NCBI GenBank assembly: GCA_945870175.1
Contig: CAMBRJ010000193.1
Coordinates: 1 to 6,211 of the forward strand
Length of the DNA stretch: 6,211 nt
DNA from: Gemmatimonas phototrophica
GTDB taxonomy: Bacteria; Gemmatimonadota; Gemmatimonadetes; Gemmatimonadales; Gemmatimonadaceae
Reading direction: 5' to 3'
A program made the position numbers and the translations under genes. Below, piece by piece: positions 6,201-6,211 of this stretch (the first letter of the stretch is position 1; each line of letters starts with the position of its first letter). The notes beneath the pieces were generated by a model. It saw only the letters and a list, made by a program, of their open reading frames with translations. It was not told the DNA's origin and ran no database searches.

Positions 6201-6211
6201 CGGATGAAGGA

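Overview
This is a GC-rich bacterial chromosomal segment with dense gene packing and no RNA gene, CRISPR array, insertion sequence or phage gene that I can see. The high GC, an Oar-like TonB-dependent receptor with an N-terminal carboxypeptidase-regulatory-like domain, and starts with no Shine-Dalgarno sequence fit Gemmatimonadota best. Acidobacteriota or Myxococcota are possible; this placement is inference from style, not from a marker gene.

Layout. (1) Bases 1-954, minus strand: the N-terminal 318 residues of a secreted TonB-dependent outer-membrane receptor whose barrel runs off the left edge. (2) 955-1147: a 193-bp divergent intergenic region holding a 12-bp palindrome, a second GACGTC core and a weak promoter candidate. 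(3) 1148-2431, plus strand: a 427-aa HD-domain phosphohydrolase of the SAMHD1/YwfO type with all metal-binding residues. (4) 2428-6161, minus strand: four co-directional genes, read from right to left. They are an ABC exporter half-transporter (669 aa), a PP2C Ser/Thr phosphatase (263 aa), an unrecognised 62-aa protein that overlaps the phosphatase by 8 bp, and an exported thioredoxin-fold protein (225 aa). Gaps are 59 bp, -8 bp and 14 bp, so at least the last three are probably one operon. The HD gene and the thioredoxin-fold gene converge and share one CTAG as both stop codons.

How the genes work together. The HD enzyme probably acts on nucleotides and has no evident link to its neighbours. 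The phosphatase would remove phosphate from Ser/Thr proteins in the cytoplasm; no partner kinase lies in the window. The exporter sits in the inner membrane and the thioredoxin-fold protein is predicted to be exported, so the cluster could serve the cell envelope, but nothing in the sequence proves a shared pathway. I see no clearly novel system. The best leads are the coupled 62-aa gene, the duplication-bearing insert in the ABC ATPase domain, and the single-cysteine active site of the thioredoxin-fold protein.
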